DNA from: Micractinium sp. NFX-FRZ
Taxonomy: Eukaryota; Chlorophyta; Trebouxiophyceae; Chlorellales; Chlorellaceae
DNA length: 64,000 nt
Reading direction: 5' to 3'
NCBI GenBank assembly: GCA_029339195.1
Contig: JAPTJF010000145.1
Coordinates: 1 to 64,000, forward strand
In this document: positions 22,678-36,701 of the stretch, piece after piece
How positions within the stretch are numbered: position 1 is the stretch's first letter
Layout: each line of letters begins with the position of its first letter
Notes under the pieces: generated by a model
Databases searched by the model: none
What the model was told of the DNA's origin: nothing
Seen by the model: the letters and a program-made list of their open reading frames with translations, nothing else
Made by a program: the position numbers and the translations under genes

Positions 22678-25284
22678 ATGGACGCAGCATCGCTTGGAAG
22701 CCGCCGCAGGGCGCGGCCGCTGCGTTGCAGCAGCCGAAAGGACAGCGCCGTGGGCGGCCCAGTCACCGCTGAGTCGGCACACTGCCGCACCTGCTGGGAG
22801 TGCCAAGATGAGGAGGAGGGCGGACGGCTGGTAGCGCCCTGTGCCTGCGCCGGCAGCATGGTGAGTCTGAGAGGCTGCTCCTTACAGCACACTTCATCCT
22901 GGGACCCACAGTGCTGTGGCTCTTATGTGTGCACGTCTGGTGTGTTGGCTCAGTGTTGGTTGGGGATGCGTCCTCACCTGCTTCCTGCCCCGGTCCCGCT
23001 CATCCTATTGCAGCGCTACGTGCACACCCGCTGCCTCGCCGCCTGGCAGCAGCAGCTGCGCGCCTGCAAGGGCATCGCCGCCAGCCGGCGCTGCGACGTC
23101 TGCAGGGCAGCCTGGGGGCGTGCTTTCCAGCCGGTGGCAGCACCCACCAGTTGGCGACAGATGCTGCGGGACCTGGCTCGGAACGTGCCCTGGGCCACCC
23201 TCCTGGAGGTGTGTGAGCAGAGGAAATCAGTGTATAATAAGAGACAATTTGGTCTGGGATGCCTGACGTAGGTAGGTAATGTGTCCTGGTCAGACCCGCT
23301 AGAGATGGGTGGCGTGCGCTACAGCAGTGTACCGCGCCGCTCACGCAACTTCGGTTTCCGCACCAGCTGTGCGGGCCGTGCTGCTTTGACATGCCATGTC
23401 TTGCGACGGCAGGATGGCTCACGTCAGGTCCGCTGCGCCCGCCTCAATGCTAAGGAATGCCGCCCCCATTTTCTCCCCTGCGCTGCAGTGCTGGCGCTTC
23501 TCGGTTCTGGCCGTGGGCACGGTGCAGGGCATGCGGGCGGGCGTGGAGGGCTTCTGCAAGTGAGCAATTCAAGGCACGGGTGTGGGGACACAGAGGATTG
23601 CAGCAGGGCGCGGGGGCGAGGGCAGCCAGGGCAGCAGCAAGGCAGGGCGCAGGGCTTGCGAGCGCACCGCAGAGCACCCAGCTGGGCACAGCTCCCGCCC
23701 TGCCCAGCCCACCTGCCTGCGCTGCCCATCACAGCGGCACTCTCCGCAGTTGCTTGAAGCTGCTTCAACGAGGGTTTAATTACGTTATTACTCATCCGCT
23801 GCCGCCCTCCCGTGACTCGCCTGCACTCTCTGGCCCTTGTGCTGCCCCCATGCCCCCAGCAGCGGCATACCCTGTATGTCTGGCCCCCCCCTCCCTCCCT
23901 ACGTCTTGCTACCTCTCCGCCCTCCGTGCTGCTCCCCTGCCCCCTTGCAGCGGCATGCGCTGGGCCACCGCCTCCTCCCGGCAGCACGTGGAGCTGCTGG
24001 CGCGCGCTGGGCCCGAAATGGCGCTGGCCGCAGGCGCGCTGCCGCCACTCAAGGTGCGCCTTGCCATGCACCCCGCCAGAGTACCCTGCCGTTGTGAGCG
24101 AGCGGGGCGGGCAAGCTAGCAGGTGGTGGCCTGCAGAGCTGCAATGCACGCGGTTCGGGAGGCTGTGTGTGCCGCCGCGTGCAGTAAGCCCTCAGGGTGT
24201 CTGCTCTGCGTCACCTGGTGCTGACTGTTGTGCGGATGGTGTGGCACAGGTGTGCGGGCCATGCAGCAAGAGGGGCATTGCCCACTGCTGCACTGTATGC
24301 CTGCTTAGCTTCCTGCTCCGCGCCCCCTTTAGCACGCAAGCATGCACCCGTAGTCAGGCGCGTTCACAAAGCCACCTTCTTCACAACTTCGCAGGCGCCC
24401 ATGGCCTTCTGCCTGGTGGCATTCATCACAGGCCTAGCGCTGCAGGTAGGGTGCTGCTGCCGTGCGTGGCGCTGCTGCCGCCACGCACTGCCACCACCGC
24501 TGCTGTTGCCCTGTTGCCGCCGGTCGTGGTGGCGGCGTTGCGCCCTGTCAGCGCCGCTGGCATGCGTCCCCACCTCACAACTAGCGCTGATGTGTGCGGC
24601 GGCACTGTGCATGAGCGCGATCATTCTGGCTGAGCCCGCATTCTGGCTGAGTCCGCCCCACCCTGCACCCGCCAGCGCGCCACAGTCCCACCCCATCCTC
24701 TCTTCCCGTGCATCGCCACCCCGCGCCCAGGTGGCGCTTGTGTCCATGGTCTGCGCGTATGCCGGCAGCATGGCGGGCTTTGTGTCTGGCGTGACAGGCT
24801 CCCTGCTGGCCACCCTGCACCTGGGCACACGCGTGCTGCACCACGGTGAGCAGAGCGCAGCAGAGCAGGGCAGGGCTGGGAAGAGCAGGGGGGCTGGGAA
24901 GAGCACAGCGGAGCAGGGCAGGGCAGGGCTGGGGGGAGCTGGGCAAAGCAGAGCAGCGCTAGGGCGAGGAGGGCAGGGCAGGGACAGGAATACCCTCCAC
25001 AGCTCAGCACGGTGCGCCTGGCCTGCTGCGTCCCCCACACGCTGCCCCAGCTGACTTGGCTGCCTCTGGCACAGTGGCTTCCCGTTCACTAGGCCGCGGC
25101 ACAGCATCGTGTTTACTGCCCCCCCCTCCTGACCGCTGCCTCCCTTGCAGGCACGCTTGCTGTCCACACAGTGGCGTGCGGCGCCGCGCGCAGCGCGGCG
25201 GCTGCGAGGCGCCTGGCAGCGCCGCTGGTGATGGGCCTGCTCAGAATTCTGCCTGGGCTGGCCCTCTCCCGCCTGTTTGCCTAG
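22678..25284 (+). CDS. RING-CH (MARCH-type) membrane E3 ubiquitin ligase
   Basis: Exons: 22678-22860, 23014-23208, 23489-23559, 23951-24053, 24395-24445, 24731-24845, 25151-25284; 283 residues. The N-terminal RING-variant finger is complete in C4HC3 order: Cys36, Cys39, Cys55, Cys57, His65, Cys68, Cys88, Cys91, with the signature PCACAGSM-RYVHTRCLAAW split by the first intron. Exons 5-7 encode hydrophobic stretches (APMAFCLVAFITGLALQ, VALVSMVCAYAGSMAGF and the C-terminal LVMGLLRILPGLAL) that look like membrane segments. The family transfers ubiquitin to membrane proteins; the substrate here is unknown. Exon 3-4 reads as amphipathic or partly hydrophobic. The assignment as a RING-CH protein is firm, the subfamily is not. 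Confidence 0.87.
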
Positions 25285-25865
25285 GCGGGGCGCCGTGCCG
25301 CACTATCTGTACATTCGCAGCCTGTAACTGACTTCTTTTTGGCTCTGCCTTTGCTCTGATGCAAATGAGGCAGAGTGTGAACTAGCGTTGTCGTATCCTG
25401 CGAGCGCCCAAAGGCTCTGCCCTGTCCTCTCTACAGCCTGTCCTCTCTACCAGCCTGTTCCCGTATCTGCTCGACCCTTTGCTGGCGGCTGTTGCATTCC
25501 ATCCCCAAGCAATCCGTCCCAACCCTGTGTTACTTCCATCGCATCATGCGCTGCCCGCCCCACCCGCACGGTGCACAGCCCAGAGAAGCCGTGTGTAACT
25601 GTGAGTTGGAAGAGTCTCAGCACATTTGCTTGCTCTGCTTTCCCTGCGCTCCCTCCCTTTCACAGCGTGCACCAGAAGGCTTGTTTTCAAGAGGCACATG
25701 TTTATATTACACGCTGTTGCATCACAGGCAGGTCAAAGCCAGTATGGAGCCCACAAGTCGGGGTGCAACCACAAGCTGTGCTGACTTGAGGTTGCCAGGG
25801 TAGAAACATTTAGGTGCAAGTGTGTCTATCAGTTCACTTGGATGAATAAATGTGCCCCTTCCCCC
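25285..25865. other. convergent intergenic, no gene
   Basis: 581 bases between converging stops. Plus-strand TGTAA at 25323-25327 lies 39 bases after the RING-CH stop, and ttaca at 25707-25711 gives a minus-strand TGTAA about 155 bases after the stop of the next gene. Nothing else is recognised. Confidence 0.5.
25323..25327 (+). terminator. candidate TGTAA polyadenylation signal of RING-CH gene
   Basis: TGTAA 39 bases after the stop codon, the spacing expected in green algae. Confidence 0.55.
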
Positions 25866-26589
25866 TTAGTCGTCAGGGTCGTCATAGGTGACGTGGCGCC
25901 CTGTGCAGCAGCCGGGGGCGTTCTCGTCCTCCGCGCCGCAGCAGTCCCAGAACCTGCAGCGAGGCGGGGGCCAGGGTGAGCACAGGGCTGCTGCTGTGCG
26001 CATCGGCAGCCTTGGAACTCCTGTGTGGAGGCGCAGCGTCCCGGACAAGTGTGCACCCATAAGACACCTGTGCCACCACGAATTGTGCACGGCATGTCGA
26101 CGGCACTGGGCAGCGGCGGCAGCCCGGGCGTGCGAGGAACGGCTCACTGTAGCAGGCCGGTGCGCCCCATCACCGCCTTCAACTGGTGCTCCGGTGCATC
26201 GCTCTGGCGGCAGAAGCCCACAGCCTGTTGGCATGGGAGGCAGACGGGGCAGACAGGCAGGCATGGGCCCATTCATCGCCTTGATTCCAGCTGCGCCGGA
26301 GCGCCACACAGGAGACAAATTGCCCAGGAGGGTGGGGCCGCTTCATGCCCATGCGCACCTTGGAAATCTCGCCTCCCGTCCACATAGCCGAGTGGTACCG
26401 GCAGCTGGTAGGCCCGTTAGTGGCAGGGTCGAACTGCTGCTTGCATCGACGGCACGTGCGCAGCATGGCCGGCCGAGGCGCCGCCTGCTCCGCTGCCGCT
26501 TCTGCTGCCGCCGCCGGCGAATCGCCCGCTGCCGCTGCAGGCGCTGCTGGGCTGCGCGGCACTGCTGGGCTGCGCTTTGCGGGTTGCAT
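25866..26589 (-). CDS. conserved Cys/His-rich protein of unknown function
   Basis: Minus-strand exons: 26589-26359, 26224-26148, 25953-25866; 131 residues. After an Ala-rich first 40 residues come RTCRRCKQQFDPATNGPTSC then RYHSAMWTGGEISK, and at the end QFWDCCGAEDENAPGC followed by CTGRHVTYDD. The spacing Cys-x2-Cys ... Cys-Arg-Tyr-His ... Cys-Cys-Gly ... Pro-Gly-Cys ... His suggests a zinc-binding fold. Proteins with this layout are widespread in plants and algae, but I know no assigned function. The start at 26589 is the first ATG of the open frame; a shorter start at the Met before LRTCRRC is possible. All three exons join in frame. Confidence 0.85.
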
Positions 26590-27417
26590 GGCTGCAGCAG
26601 GCCTACGTGGGATTGCTCCCGGGGGAAAGGGGTGATGTAGTGCAGTTTGCAAGCTGGGCATTTCTTTGGTAGGGGTCCCAAGCGTCACTGCGCACTTCAG
26701 ATGGGAGCCGCAAGTCTGAAGGACATGCAATTGATGCAGATCAAGAGGAGAGTTGCCCTGCAGACGGCCCCACGACACGATGAACAGCGCAGCAGGCAGC
26801 GCACGCAGCACTCTCATGTCGTGCTTGGCCCGTTTGCATCTTGAACCCCGTCTTGCGCCCCATTGGCTACTCACAAGGTGCGGGGAGGTGCGGCAGCAGG
26901 CCCAGGACCTAGCTACACGCGATCGCACTCCCAAACTCAAGTGAGGAGTGCGCGGCTTGGCTGTGGCTGCAGCCGTGCCTCTCGGTGCCGTGTCTGATAC
27001 TACTGATGCTCTGGTGACAGCACCTGCCTCGCCAGCTTGCCGCCAGACCCCGCCACTACGCAGCTTCCGCTCTTGGTGCCAAGCGCTCTGTTAGCACCCC
27101 TGTCTATGCCATGTCGGGCTTCAAATAGCTGCTGGGGCGCATGGGGCGCGCATCCGGGATGCCCAGCTCTTGAGCGAAGCAAGAGCCCTTGGGGCAGCGG
27201 CCGCCACCAAGCGTCTTTGCGGCGGCAACTAGCGCTGCGGCGTTGCTGCGGCGCGCTGCTCCCTTGCACGCACCGCCCCCTGCCCTCCCGCCTGATCCTT
27301 TGTCGCTCCAAGTGTTCATACAGCGCTGCCCATGCATTGACGCCATGCGCCTCCCGCCCTCCTGCCTGCCCGCCCTCCCGCAACCGCAGGCCCCGTCCGG
27401 CCGGGTTGGCGGCAGCA
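26590..27417. promoter_or_regulatory. divergent promoter between Cys/His protein and EMSY-LIKE genes
   Basis: 828 bases between opposed start codons. No gene is supported inside; promoters of both neighbours are expected here. Confidence 0.45.
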
Positions 27418-30400
27418 ATGGCGAGCGGGCTGCTGGGGCAGCCGCTGCCTGCTTCAATGATGATCAAGGCTGAGCACACGATGCTGCCGGCGGCGGCAGC
27501 AGGCCTCGCTCACCTGCCAGAGGCGGCGGCAGCCCGGCTGGAGGCGTACAAGAAAGTGATGCGGATCTTCATGCAGGGCAGCTACGACTTGGTGGGTGCT
27601 TGCACCGCACGCTGTGCTGCATGCTGGGCTGCATCGCTGTGCTGGGCTGGGTTGAGGTGTGCCTGTCGTGTGCTGCAGTGTGTTGTGCCGCACCCTGCTG
27701 GCCTGGCGCCTTGATAGTCGTGCGCTGCGCTGCGCTGCGCTGCGCCATGCTGCGCCATGCTGCGCGTGGGGGCGTCTCTGCTGGCTTTGGCCCAGGGTGC
27801 CCCAGATGGCAGGCTGTCTGCGCGCGAGCAGAGTGTGCTCGCGACCTCGGCAGCTTGCCACCAACTCGCGCCGCGCCATGCCCACCCAGTCTCTGCCTCT
27901 GCCCACTCGTTGTTGGCAGGCTGGCCAGCAAAAAAGAAAAGAAAAAACATGGCCAGCAGGGCACTACCCTCAGCTCCCTGCCCGCCTGCCCTGCCCCTGC
28001 CTCTCCTTGCCCTGCCTGCTCCCTGAGGCTCACCAACTCCACCCGCACCCTGCCCCCGTCTAGCGGCTGGTGCAGGCCAAGGAGGATGCGCTGGCCAGCC
28101 TGCGCAGCGCTCTGGTCATATCGGAACACGAGCACCAGTCGGCCCGGGCGGCAGCCATGGCTGAGACCCAGCACCTGCTGCAGCTGCACCCAGCGCCCGG
28201 CAGCCAGGAGATGTCTGTGGGGCACAGCAGCCAGCCGCTGGGCGCGGCAGGGCTGCCCGGCAGCGGCGGCGGCACGCCCGTGGACACCGCACCGGTGCCG
28301 GCCGCGCCCAGCAGCCGCGGCGGCGGCGGCAGCACCGCAGGCGGCACCGCCACTAAGCGCCCCACTCCCAGCGCAGCGAGCAAGGCGGCGGCGGCGCCGC
28401 GCAAGCGCACGCGCACGGCAGCAGGCAGCACAGCGCCAGCCGGTGCCGGCGCCGAGGGACCGGCGCCAGGCGGGCGCGCAAGAGTTGGCCCGGCGGCGCC
28501 TGCCCCTCGTGCCACAGCGGCGCTTTCTGAGCTGGATCCTCTGGTGGGGCGGGTGGTGCTGCGGCACTGGCCAAACGACGGCGGATGGTGAGTCGCGCTG
28601 TGCACGCTGTGCTGGTTGGGGCACAGCAGTGGGCCGTGGCGGCGCGCAGCGTGCACATATCAGCATGCCAGGGCGACACCGCGCTGGTCCTCCCTCTCTT
28701 GCTGGGTCCTACTTCAGTCCCTGTCAGCCTGGTCTGCCATGCACAATTGACTTGGCACTCGCAACTCTGCAGTGCCGCTCAACACCCCACAGCTTTGCCG
28801 CACCCCACCCCATAACAGCTGCTCCCAAGCGCTGCACCCTGCCCTGCCAGAATGAACACCCCACACCCTGCCCTGCCTGCAGGTTCACCGGCATCATCTC
28901 TGACTACCGCCCAGAGACGGCAGAGCACTGGTGAGCTTGACAGATAAATATAGAACTTAAAAGACCAGTTAGCTTTGTTAAGGCTTTTGGGGAAGTCCGC
29001 CCGTGGCATGGGGCCTTGCAGGGATTCGGGTGCAGTGCGACAGCGGGGGTAGCAGCACAGGTTCTGGTGGCCAGGGTTGGGGAGATAGGGTAGGCAGCAG
29101 CTGCTTTAGGGCAGGCTCGGTGCACGAACTGCGGGTCCACAGCACAACCCGTCCGCACCCTCTTTCCCTCCGCTGTCTCGCCGCCTCCTCCCCTCTTGAC
29201 GTCTCGCCCCTCATGCCGTCCTTTGCACAACGCATTCTCCCCTCCGCCCTTCCTGCACCTTGCACTGACACTCTCATGTGTCCCACCAACCTTTGCATCC
29301 TCTCACTCTCTTCCGCCGCTGCACCAATAATACCACGGACATGCGCAGGAGCTGCAAACCTTTGCGCCCTTCCTTCCCTGTCCTCCCAGCTGTCATCCTC
29401 ACCCCTTGCGCATGTTGGGCTCCCCCTCTTCACCCCTGCAGCATCATCTACGACATGGGGAAGCCCAGCGAGAGCTTTGAGTGGTACGCCATCCGGGCGG
29501 CCTCGCCAGAGGACTGCCAAGTCAAGGAGGAGCGAGTCGACTTTGCCTCCCTCAAACTGCCAGCAGCGACGGCGGCAGCAGCAGCGGCGGCGGCAGCGGC
29601 GGCGGCAGCGGGTGCAGGAGGCGCAGCAACCGGCAGCACGGCAGGCGGTGGGGGCAGCGGGGGGAGCGCGGCGGGCGGGGCGGCAGCAGCAGCGGCAGCC
29701 AAGGGCGCGCGGGGAGGGGCGGCGGCAGTGAATGGCGCACCACGCGGCGCGGCAGGCACCGGTGCCACCGCCAAACCGCAGGGTGGCGGCAGGCAGCAGC
29801 CTGCGGCAGGGGCGCGGCAGCCTGCAGCGGCGGCACGGCAAGGCGCCGGCGCCAGCAAAGCCGGCGCGTCGCGTGCAGCCGCCGGCAGCAGCAAACCCGC
29901 TACCGGCGGCAGCAAGCCGGCGTCTCGCCCCGCATCCGCCGCTGCTACCAAGCCACCGCCTGCAGCCACCCTGCAGCAGACCCAGCAGGCGGCAGCTGCA
30001 GCACCCCCAGCGTCCGCAGCACCCGCAGCACAGCCACCTGCCAGGAATGGCAAGACACACCACGCCCACCTAGCCAACGGCCTGTCCAGCCATGCAGCGG
30101 CGGTGAAGCAGGTGCTAGCAGCAGGCGGGCGGCCGCCGTACCTGAACGGCCACACCCTGCTCCCCCGACGGTAAGCGCTGCTGCCAGCATTACGTGGGGC
30201 CGTGCTCAGCCGCTTGCATGGCGGGCCGCGGCATCTGAAACCCTGTAGCGCAGGCGCTGCTGAGCTGCCTGGACTGGGCCGTGGGCACGCACGGCAGGCG
30301 TGCAAGTGCGTGCTTCTGAGATGCACAAAGGGATTGGCATTGACCTGGTGCTGGCTGGCCTGCTGGCAGCCACGCCAGCTGTATGCCTGGTCATCGGCCT

Positions 30401-30537
30401 GCCTGTCTCTGATGTCACCACGCTCCTTAGGACGACTTGTTCCAACGTCTGCATTGCGTCTGCCCTTGTCTCGCCCCTGCAGCACCCGCAGCTGGAGCAG
30501 CGATGAAGAGTCTGACGACGATTCAGATGATGAGTGA
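27418..30537 (+). CDS. EML: EMSY-LIKE chromatin reader (ENT plus Tudor-like domains)
   Basis: Exons: 27418-27591, 28064-28587, 28883-28930, 29442-30170, 30483-30537; 509 residues. An ENT domain (about residues 30-110) is recognised from LEAYKKVMRIFMQ and EDALASLRSALVISEHEHQ. After a Ser/Ala/Gly linker with a basic KRPTPSAASK...RKRTRT segment comes the plant EML Tudor-like motif DPLVGRVVLRHWPNDGGWF, continuing TGIISDYRPETAEHCIIYDM and SFEWYAI. In plants these proteins read histone marks and act in transcription and defence. The C-terminal half (exon 4) is a long Ala/Gly/Gln/Pro low-complexity region starting with a run of about 14 alanines. The last 18 residues are acidic and Ser-rich (SDEESDDDSDDE), possible casein-kinase sites. 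The start lies in good frame with no upstream ATG needed. Confidence 0.88.
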
Positions 30538-32175
30538 GCTGGCAAGCGTGCTGAGCTGGCGTGCTGAGCTGGCGTGCCGAGCCGCTGCACCCAGATCCCG
30601 TGTTCCTGTGCTGCACTGACATCTCACGCTGCACAGGTGTTCCGCCAGCTTGTTGCCCTGACCTCCCGCCTGCCACGCGGGTGGATGCGAGGCACAAGGC
30701 TGGCGGCCCGCTGCTGTGACTCCTCACGTGCCCACACTCAGGTGCTGGCACTTTTACTGGGGGCTGCTGCCGCAACCCAGGCTGCCGCCGCAACCCAGGC
30801 TGCCCATTGTACAAAGAAGCTGCGCCCTGCTCCATTTATGCGGCCTCCCAGCAGCAGCAGTCCCCCCTCTTCCTCTTCTGAGCCCCTTCTTTGGACTTTG
30901 TACAGAAGCCAAGCATTGACCCTCGAGAAACAAAAACACCAAAAAAACAGGCGCACTACCCATCCTATCCGTTGCTTTGTTCGCTGACCCACCTTGCATG
31001 CTTCGCCCTCATCTGTTCAGTTCTCAAAAGTGGGGGGCAGGCCTGCGCCGCCCGGGGTGCTGTGCGCCCGCAGACGCCGCGAGCCCCTCCTATCCCGCTG
31101 CTTGCTGCACCGTGTTCTCTGTCGCTAACCTGTGTAATTGACAGTTTTCCTTGAGGACGGCTCTGCCGAGCTGTGGAGCTGTGTGGGCATATGAGTCTCC
31201 CGAGGGCCTTCGCAGCAGGCAGGAAGTCGGACAGGCACCCTGCAGTACAGGTGGTCACGTACCGCAGCTCCCAGGCCGCCAGCACCTTGGCCGTGGCACA
31301 CAGTGGCTAGGCTCACAGAAACATGTGCAATTTGACGCATATTTGGAGCTGTATTCGTTCAAGGATCGCAGGCATGGGGGAGTGGTGCCGTGATTTGCAA
31401 AATGTGTGCTGGCTTCCGACACACCAACACGAGGCGTTCACGAGCATCGGCACCGCAACCTGCTTGCTTAGATTGGCAGCCTTGAGCTACAGCCCTGCTC
31501 CTCGCAGGCATAGAAATGGATACTAGGGTGGCAGCCCGCCTCTCTAACTCTGGTCTCCTGCCAAACTACACAAGAACCTCGGCTGTTGCATTGCTTGGCA
31601 GGCATTGGCGGGCGCAGCGCAGCCAACGGCCCACGTGCATTCCCCAGGTTGGCATGGTGTCACATGCTGGCCTGGTTGCTTGGCAGATCAGCAGACGTTT
31701 CCTCCTGGGAACTTCCGGGGAATGCTTGATCATGCAACAGCACAGGTCTGGGATACAGGCAGAGCCAGGAGGGTACAGCGGCGGGACGTCGTCAGCGGCA
31801 AGCGGCGGCTGCCTGCACCCTCTCCCCCTACCGCCCGCCCCTCCTTGGGCGATCGATCACAGCCCATCTAGGGCAGCTTTTTGTGCGTGTGGCGGCACGC
31901 CGGAGCGCCGGGTCGTACGCCCCGAGTTTCGGCGCCCCCGAAATTGGCGCGGCACGCGCCGCGCCCACTCCTCATGGATGATCGTATTGTGCTTCCTTGT
32001 GGTCGCTGGAGATGTAAGATGCCTCCCGCCAAGGCGGAGAGCGAGGCATGGGGCCTCATCCTTTCCACTGCCAGGGACACTGGGGCGCGCGCCATCATTT
32101 CAGGCCGGCCATCGCCTGCCTCCCTCCCACTCCCTCCGTTGCCTGCACTACTCCCACACACCACACACATCAAAA
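30538..32175. other. gap of 1.6 kb between EMSY-LIKE and ferredoxin genes; no gene recognised
   Basis: Both neighbours run left to right, so this holds the EMSY-LIKE 3' flank and the ferredoxin promoter. A TGTAA occurs near 31132, too far from the stop at 30537 to be convincing. Around 31890-31960 is a dense CpG block with short inverted repeats (for example tttcggcgcccccgaaa), plausible as promoter sequence of the highly expressed ferredoxin gene. Open frames here have no recognisable protein character. Confidence 0.45.
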
Positions 32176-33778
<1,603 letters not shown>

Positions 33779-34742
33779 TTTTTCGCGCTAGTTTTAGCAC
33801 CCTGGTGGCTGGCACAGTGCACGTGTGCGGAGCCGGTGGCGGGCGCGCTCCCCAGTCCCAGTGCGGGCAAGGCGCGCCACGTCGCGCGGCCTTGGCTGCG
33901 GCAGCTGCGGCATTCTGACCTGACAGCAGCCCTTGCTCGTGTGTGTACCCTCCCCCACCCACTCTGAAGATCCTCTTACTTGCCATGTCTGTCCGTGTCA
34001 GAGTGCAGCATTGCCCCCATTCATACCGTGGGTGCAGGGCCCCTGCCTATCGCTTTTGCATGCTCCCAGCGATGTGTAACCCCCCGCCCGTTCCCCACAC
34101 CTCACTGGTTGGAAGCAAGGCAGGCTAAGGGGGGACAGCAGCAGGACCCCACACCAGAACAGTGCTTGTTCCCCACGCAAGGAGAGCAGGCAGGCTGGAG
34201 GGGAGGTTGAGACATTATTTTGGAGGTTGAGACGTTATTTTGGCACACGGCATGGCAAGAACGGGCTGGGCAGCAGCGGTGCAGAAGGGAGACGAGCGGG
34301 CAGGACAATGAGGAGGCAGCGGTCTGGGTTCCTGCGGCTGCACAACCTGTCTCACCCCAGGAGCCAGCCCAGACCAAGGGAAGGTGTCGCACCACCGATG
34401 AAAGACCCCAAGCAGGGCCAACCACACGTCCAAACCATCGCCCTGTCTGGTTCCCACAATTTGGTGGTCCGTCAGGCACCGGCAGCCAGCCGTGTGCACG
34501 GAACGCACGGTGGGAGATCCACAGTACAAATAGGAAAAGAGATGTAGTCAGTAAGAGGAGTGCAAATAGGAAATGAGACATGTAGTCAGTAAGAGGAGCA
34601 AGGGGGCCCACCAGCAGCGAAGAAGTGCCACCCTGAACTTGTGTGGCACCAGCGTGAGCGGTGCGCCCCGCTGTGCCCGCTGCGCTGGCCGACGGCCCAA
34701 ATGAGGACCGCCAAGGCGCTCTGGACGCAGAATTTCGTAACC
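33779..34742. other. intergenic between ferredoxin and an unknown gene, with short direct repeats
   Basis: No gene recognised. It contains a 20-base direct repeat (ggaggttgagac[a/g]ttatttt, 34202-34242) and a 30-base direct repeat built around atgtagtcagtaagaggag (34526-34600), the latter probably in the promoter or leader of the following gene. Confidence 0.5.
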
Positions 34743-36701
34743 ATGGACCACCAGCAGCAGCAGCAGCAGCGAGAGCAGCAGCAGCCCGAGGAGGAGCCGC
34801 CCCCTGGCTTCGAGGAAGACGGGGAGGTGCCCGAGGAGGCCTGGGCCCCTCGGCTGGCCTCTGGGCAATACCAGCCCGTGCCCCTGCACCAGACCACCGC
34901 CTGCCAGGACTGGGGAGGCTGCAGGACTGGCCAGCTGCCGCCCGAGAACGGCAAGCTGGCCGCGCACCCACCCCAGCTCAAAGCCTGCGCCCTCTGGGCC
35001 CAGGCGGCCGGCCTCCCGCCCGACATGGTGCCCTCCATCCTGGGCCATGTGCCGCCAGGGTTCATGGGGCTCGCTGAGGCGCAGCAGCAGTGCATCCGGG
35101 TGAGAGGGCCAAAGCGGCAGGCACGTGACAGGACCAGCTTCTGCCCAGCTGCTGCGCCCTGCAGCGGTGGCACAGCACATTAAACAGCCACCTGCTTGCC
35201 CTTCTGCCGCAGTGCTGCCCAGCAGTCTGGGCAGGCTACGGGTGCGGCTGCAGCCTGCTGTGTGCCGCTCAGCGCGGGACCTTCCAGGTTGGCGGGCGCC
35301 ACACGTGCACGCCACCTGGCGCGACGCCGGAGGAGCAGTGGGCGCCGGTGCGTGTGGGGCCAGTGGGCGGGCTAGGGTCAGGAGCAACGCATGACCCATC
35401 TCGGAGCATGTGCTGCCGTTGTGCCTATGATGCCACCTTGCTTCTTTGGATTCTTTTCCTTCTTGAGTTTCTTTTCCAAACTTGAACCAGCCATGCGTAT
35501 TGGGCACGACCCCTTCGTGCACGGCTGGCGCCTGACCGTGTGCTCCCCTCCCCCCGCTTTGGGCCTGCAGATCATGAAGGGCCTGGATGCTTACGAGGAG
35601 TACCGCTCTCAGCTGCACAAGCAGGGCCACCAGAAGATGACCCCAGAGACATACCAGGTTAGCCTGTTGCCTGGTAGGTCTCTGCCATTGTGTTTCCCTA
35701 TGCCTCGTGCCGCTATGCCTCGTGCCTCATGCTGTATGCGCTGCGTGTGAGCCTGGTCGAACTGCGTTGCACTGGGCGCGGGATGGCGATGATCGGGGGT
35801 GTGCATGGCACAGGTGGCACAGCCCAAGCCACTCTTGCCTTCAAGTAAGCATCAGTTCCCCTGCCCTTCCCCTGTGCAGGCATGGCGGTACAACTGGTGC
35901 GTGGCAGACGGCCGCATGGCCACAGTGACTGACCCTCAGCGCACCGGCCCGCCGCCGCCTGCATCCAAGGAGCAGGTGAGGCCGACGGGCAGGGCAGGGC
36001 AGGGCAGGGCAGGGCAGGGCAGGGAGGCGCAAGGCCCGGCGGGGCCAAGTGCAGCCGCACGAGCCGGCGGCACAGCCTTGCTTCACCTGCTGCTGCCTGC
36101 CGCTGCTGCTGCTGCGGCTGCTGCCGCCTACACTGCTGCTGCCAATCATGTTTTCTTGTCAATGACCTGTGCATCTGCCCTGCAAAGCCACTGATACCTG
36201 GAAACCTCTCTTTCCCGTGTTGCCCTCCCTTTTACCTCCCCACCCTTAAACACCCCCCCTTCCCAGGTGCTCATGGCGGGGGAGCGGGCAGCGCGTGCGC
36301 TGAAGGAGGAGCTGGGCCCTGATGCTCCTGCGGTCCTCGCCGACATCCTGCTGGCTGTCTTGCTGCTGCAAGAGGGAGTGCCGGGGGAGGCGGCGCTGGC
36401 GCCAGCGCTGGCACCGCTGCTGGCACGCCTGCCCCCCCTCCTGCCCACCACGCGTGCTGCGCGGCCGGCGGCGGGCATGCCGGGGGAGGAGGCACGGGCA
36501 CCAACGCTGGCGTCGCTGCTGGCAGGGCTGCCTGCAGTACCGCACACCACGCGTGCGGCGGGCCCGGCGGCGGGCGTGGCGGGGGAGGAGGCGCTTGCGC
36601 CAACGCTGGCGGCCCTGCTGGCAGGGCTGCCTGCAGTCCCGCCCACCACGCAAGCGGCGGGGTCGACGGCGGGCACGGCGGCACCGAAATGCTGCAGGTG
36701 A
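34743..36701 (+). CDS. unrecognised protein with Cys-rich exon and three 33-residue repeats
   Basis: Model: exons 34743-35099, 35213-35347, 35571-35657, 35880-35975, 36267-36701; 369 residues, all phase 0. The ATG at 34743 sits in a strong context (aaccATGGac); an upstream in-frame ATG at 34702 is possible. It opens with a Gln/Glu/Pro-rich tract, then a Pro/Trp-containing region. Exon 2 encodes CCPAVWAGYGCGCSLLC, an unusual Cys cluster. The middle (KGLDAYEEYRSQLHKQG, then TYQAWRYNWCVADGR) is hydrophilic and Trp/Tyr-rich. The end holds three tandem 33-residue repeats of the pattern GEEALAPTLAALLAGLPAVP followed by TTRAAGPAAG. No family is recognised, no signal peptide is evident, and no function is proposed. 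Exon 2 is supported only by clean splice sites and an open frame. Confidence 0.62.
36384..36680 (+). repeat. three tandem 99-base coding repeats
   Basis: Units 36384-36482, 36483-36581 and 36582-36680 encode 33 residues each. Units 2 and 3 are closest; unit 1 is more diverged. The period is a multiple of three, so repeat changes keep the frame. Confidence 0.9.
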
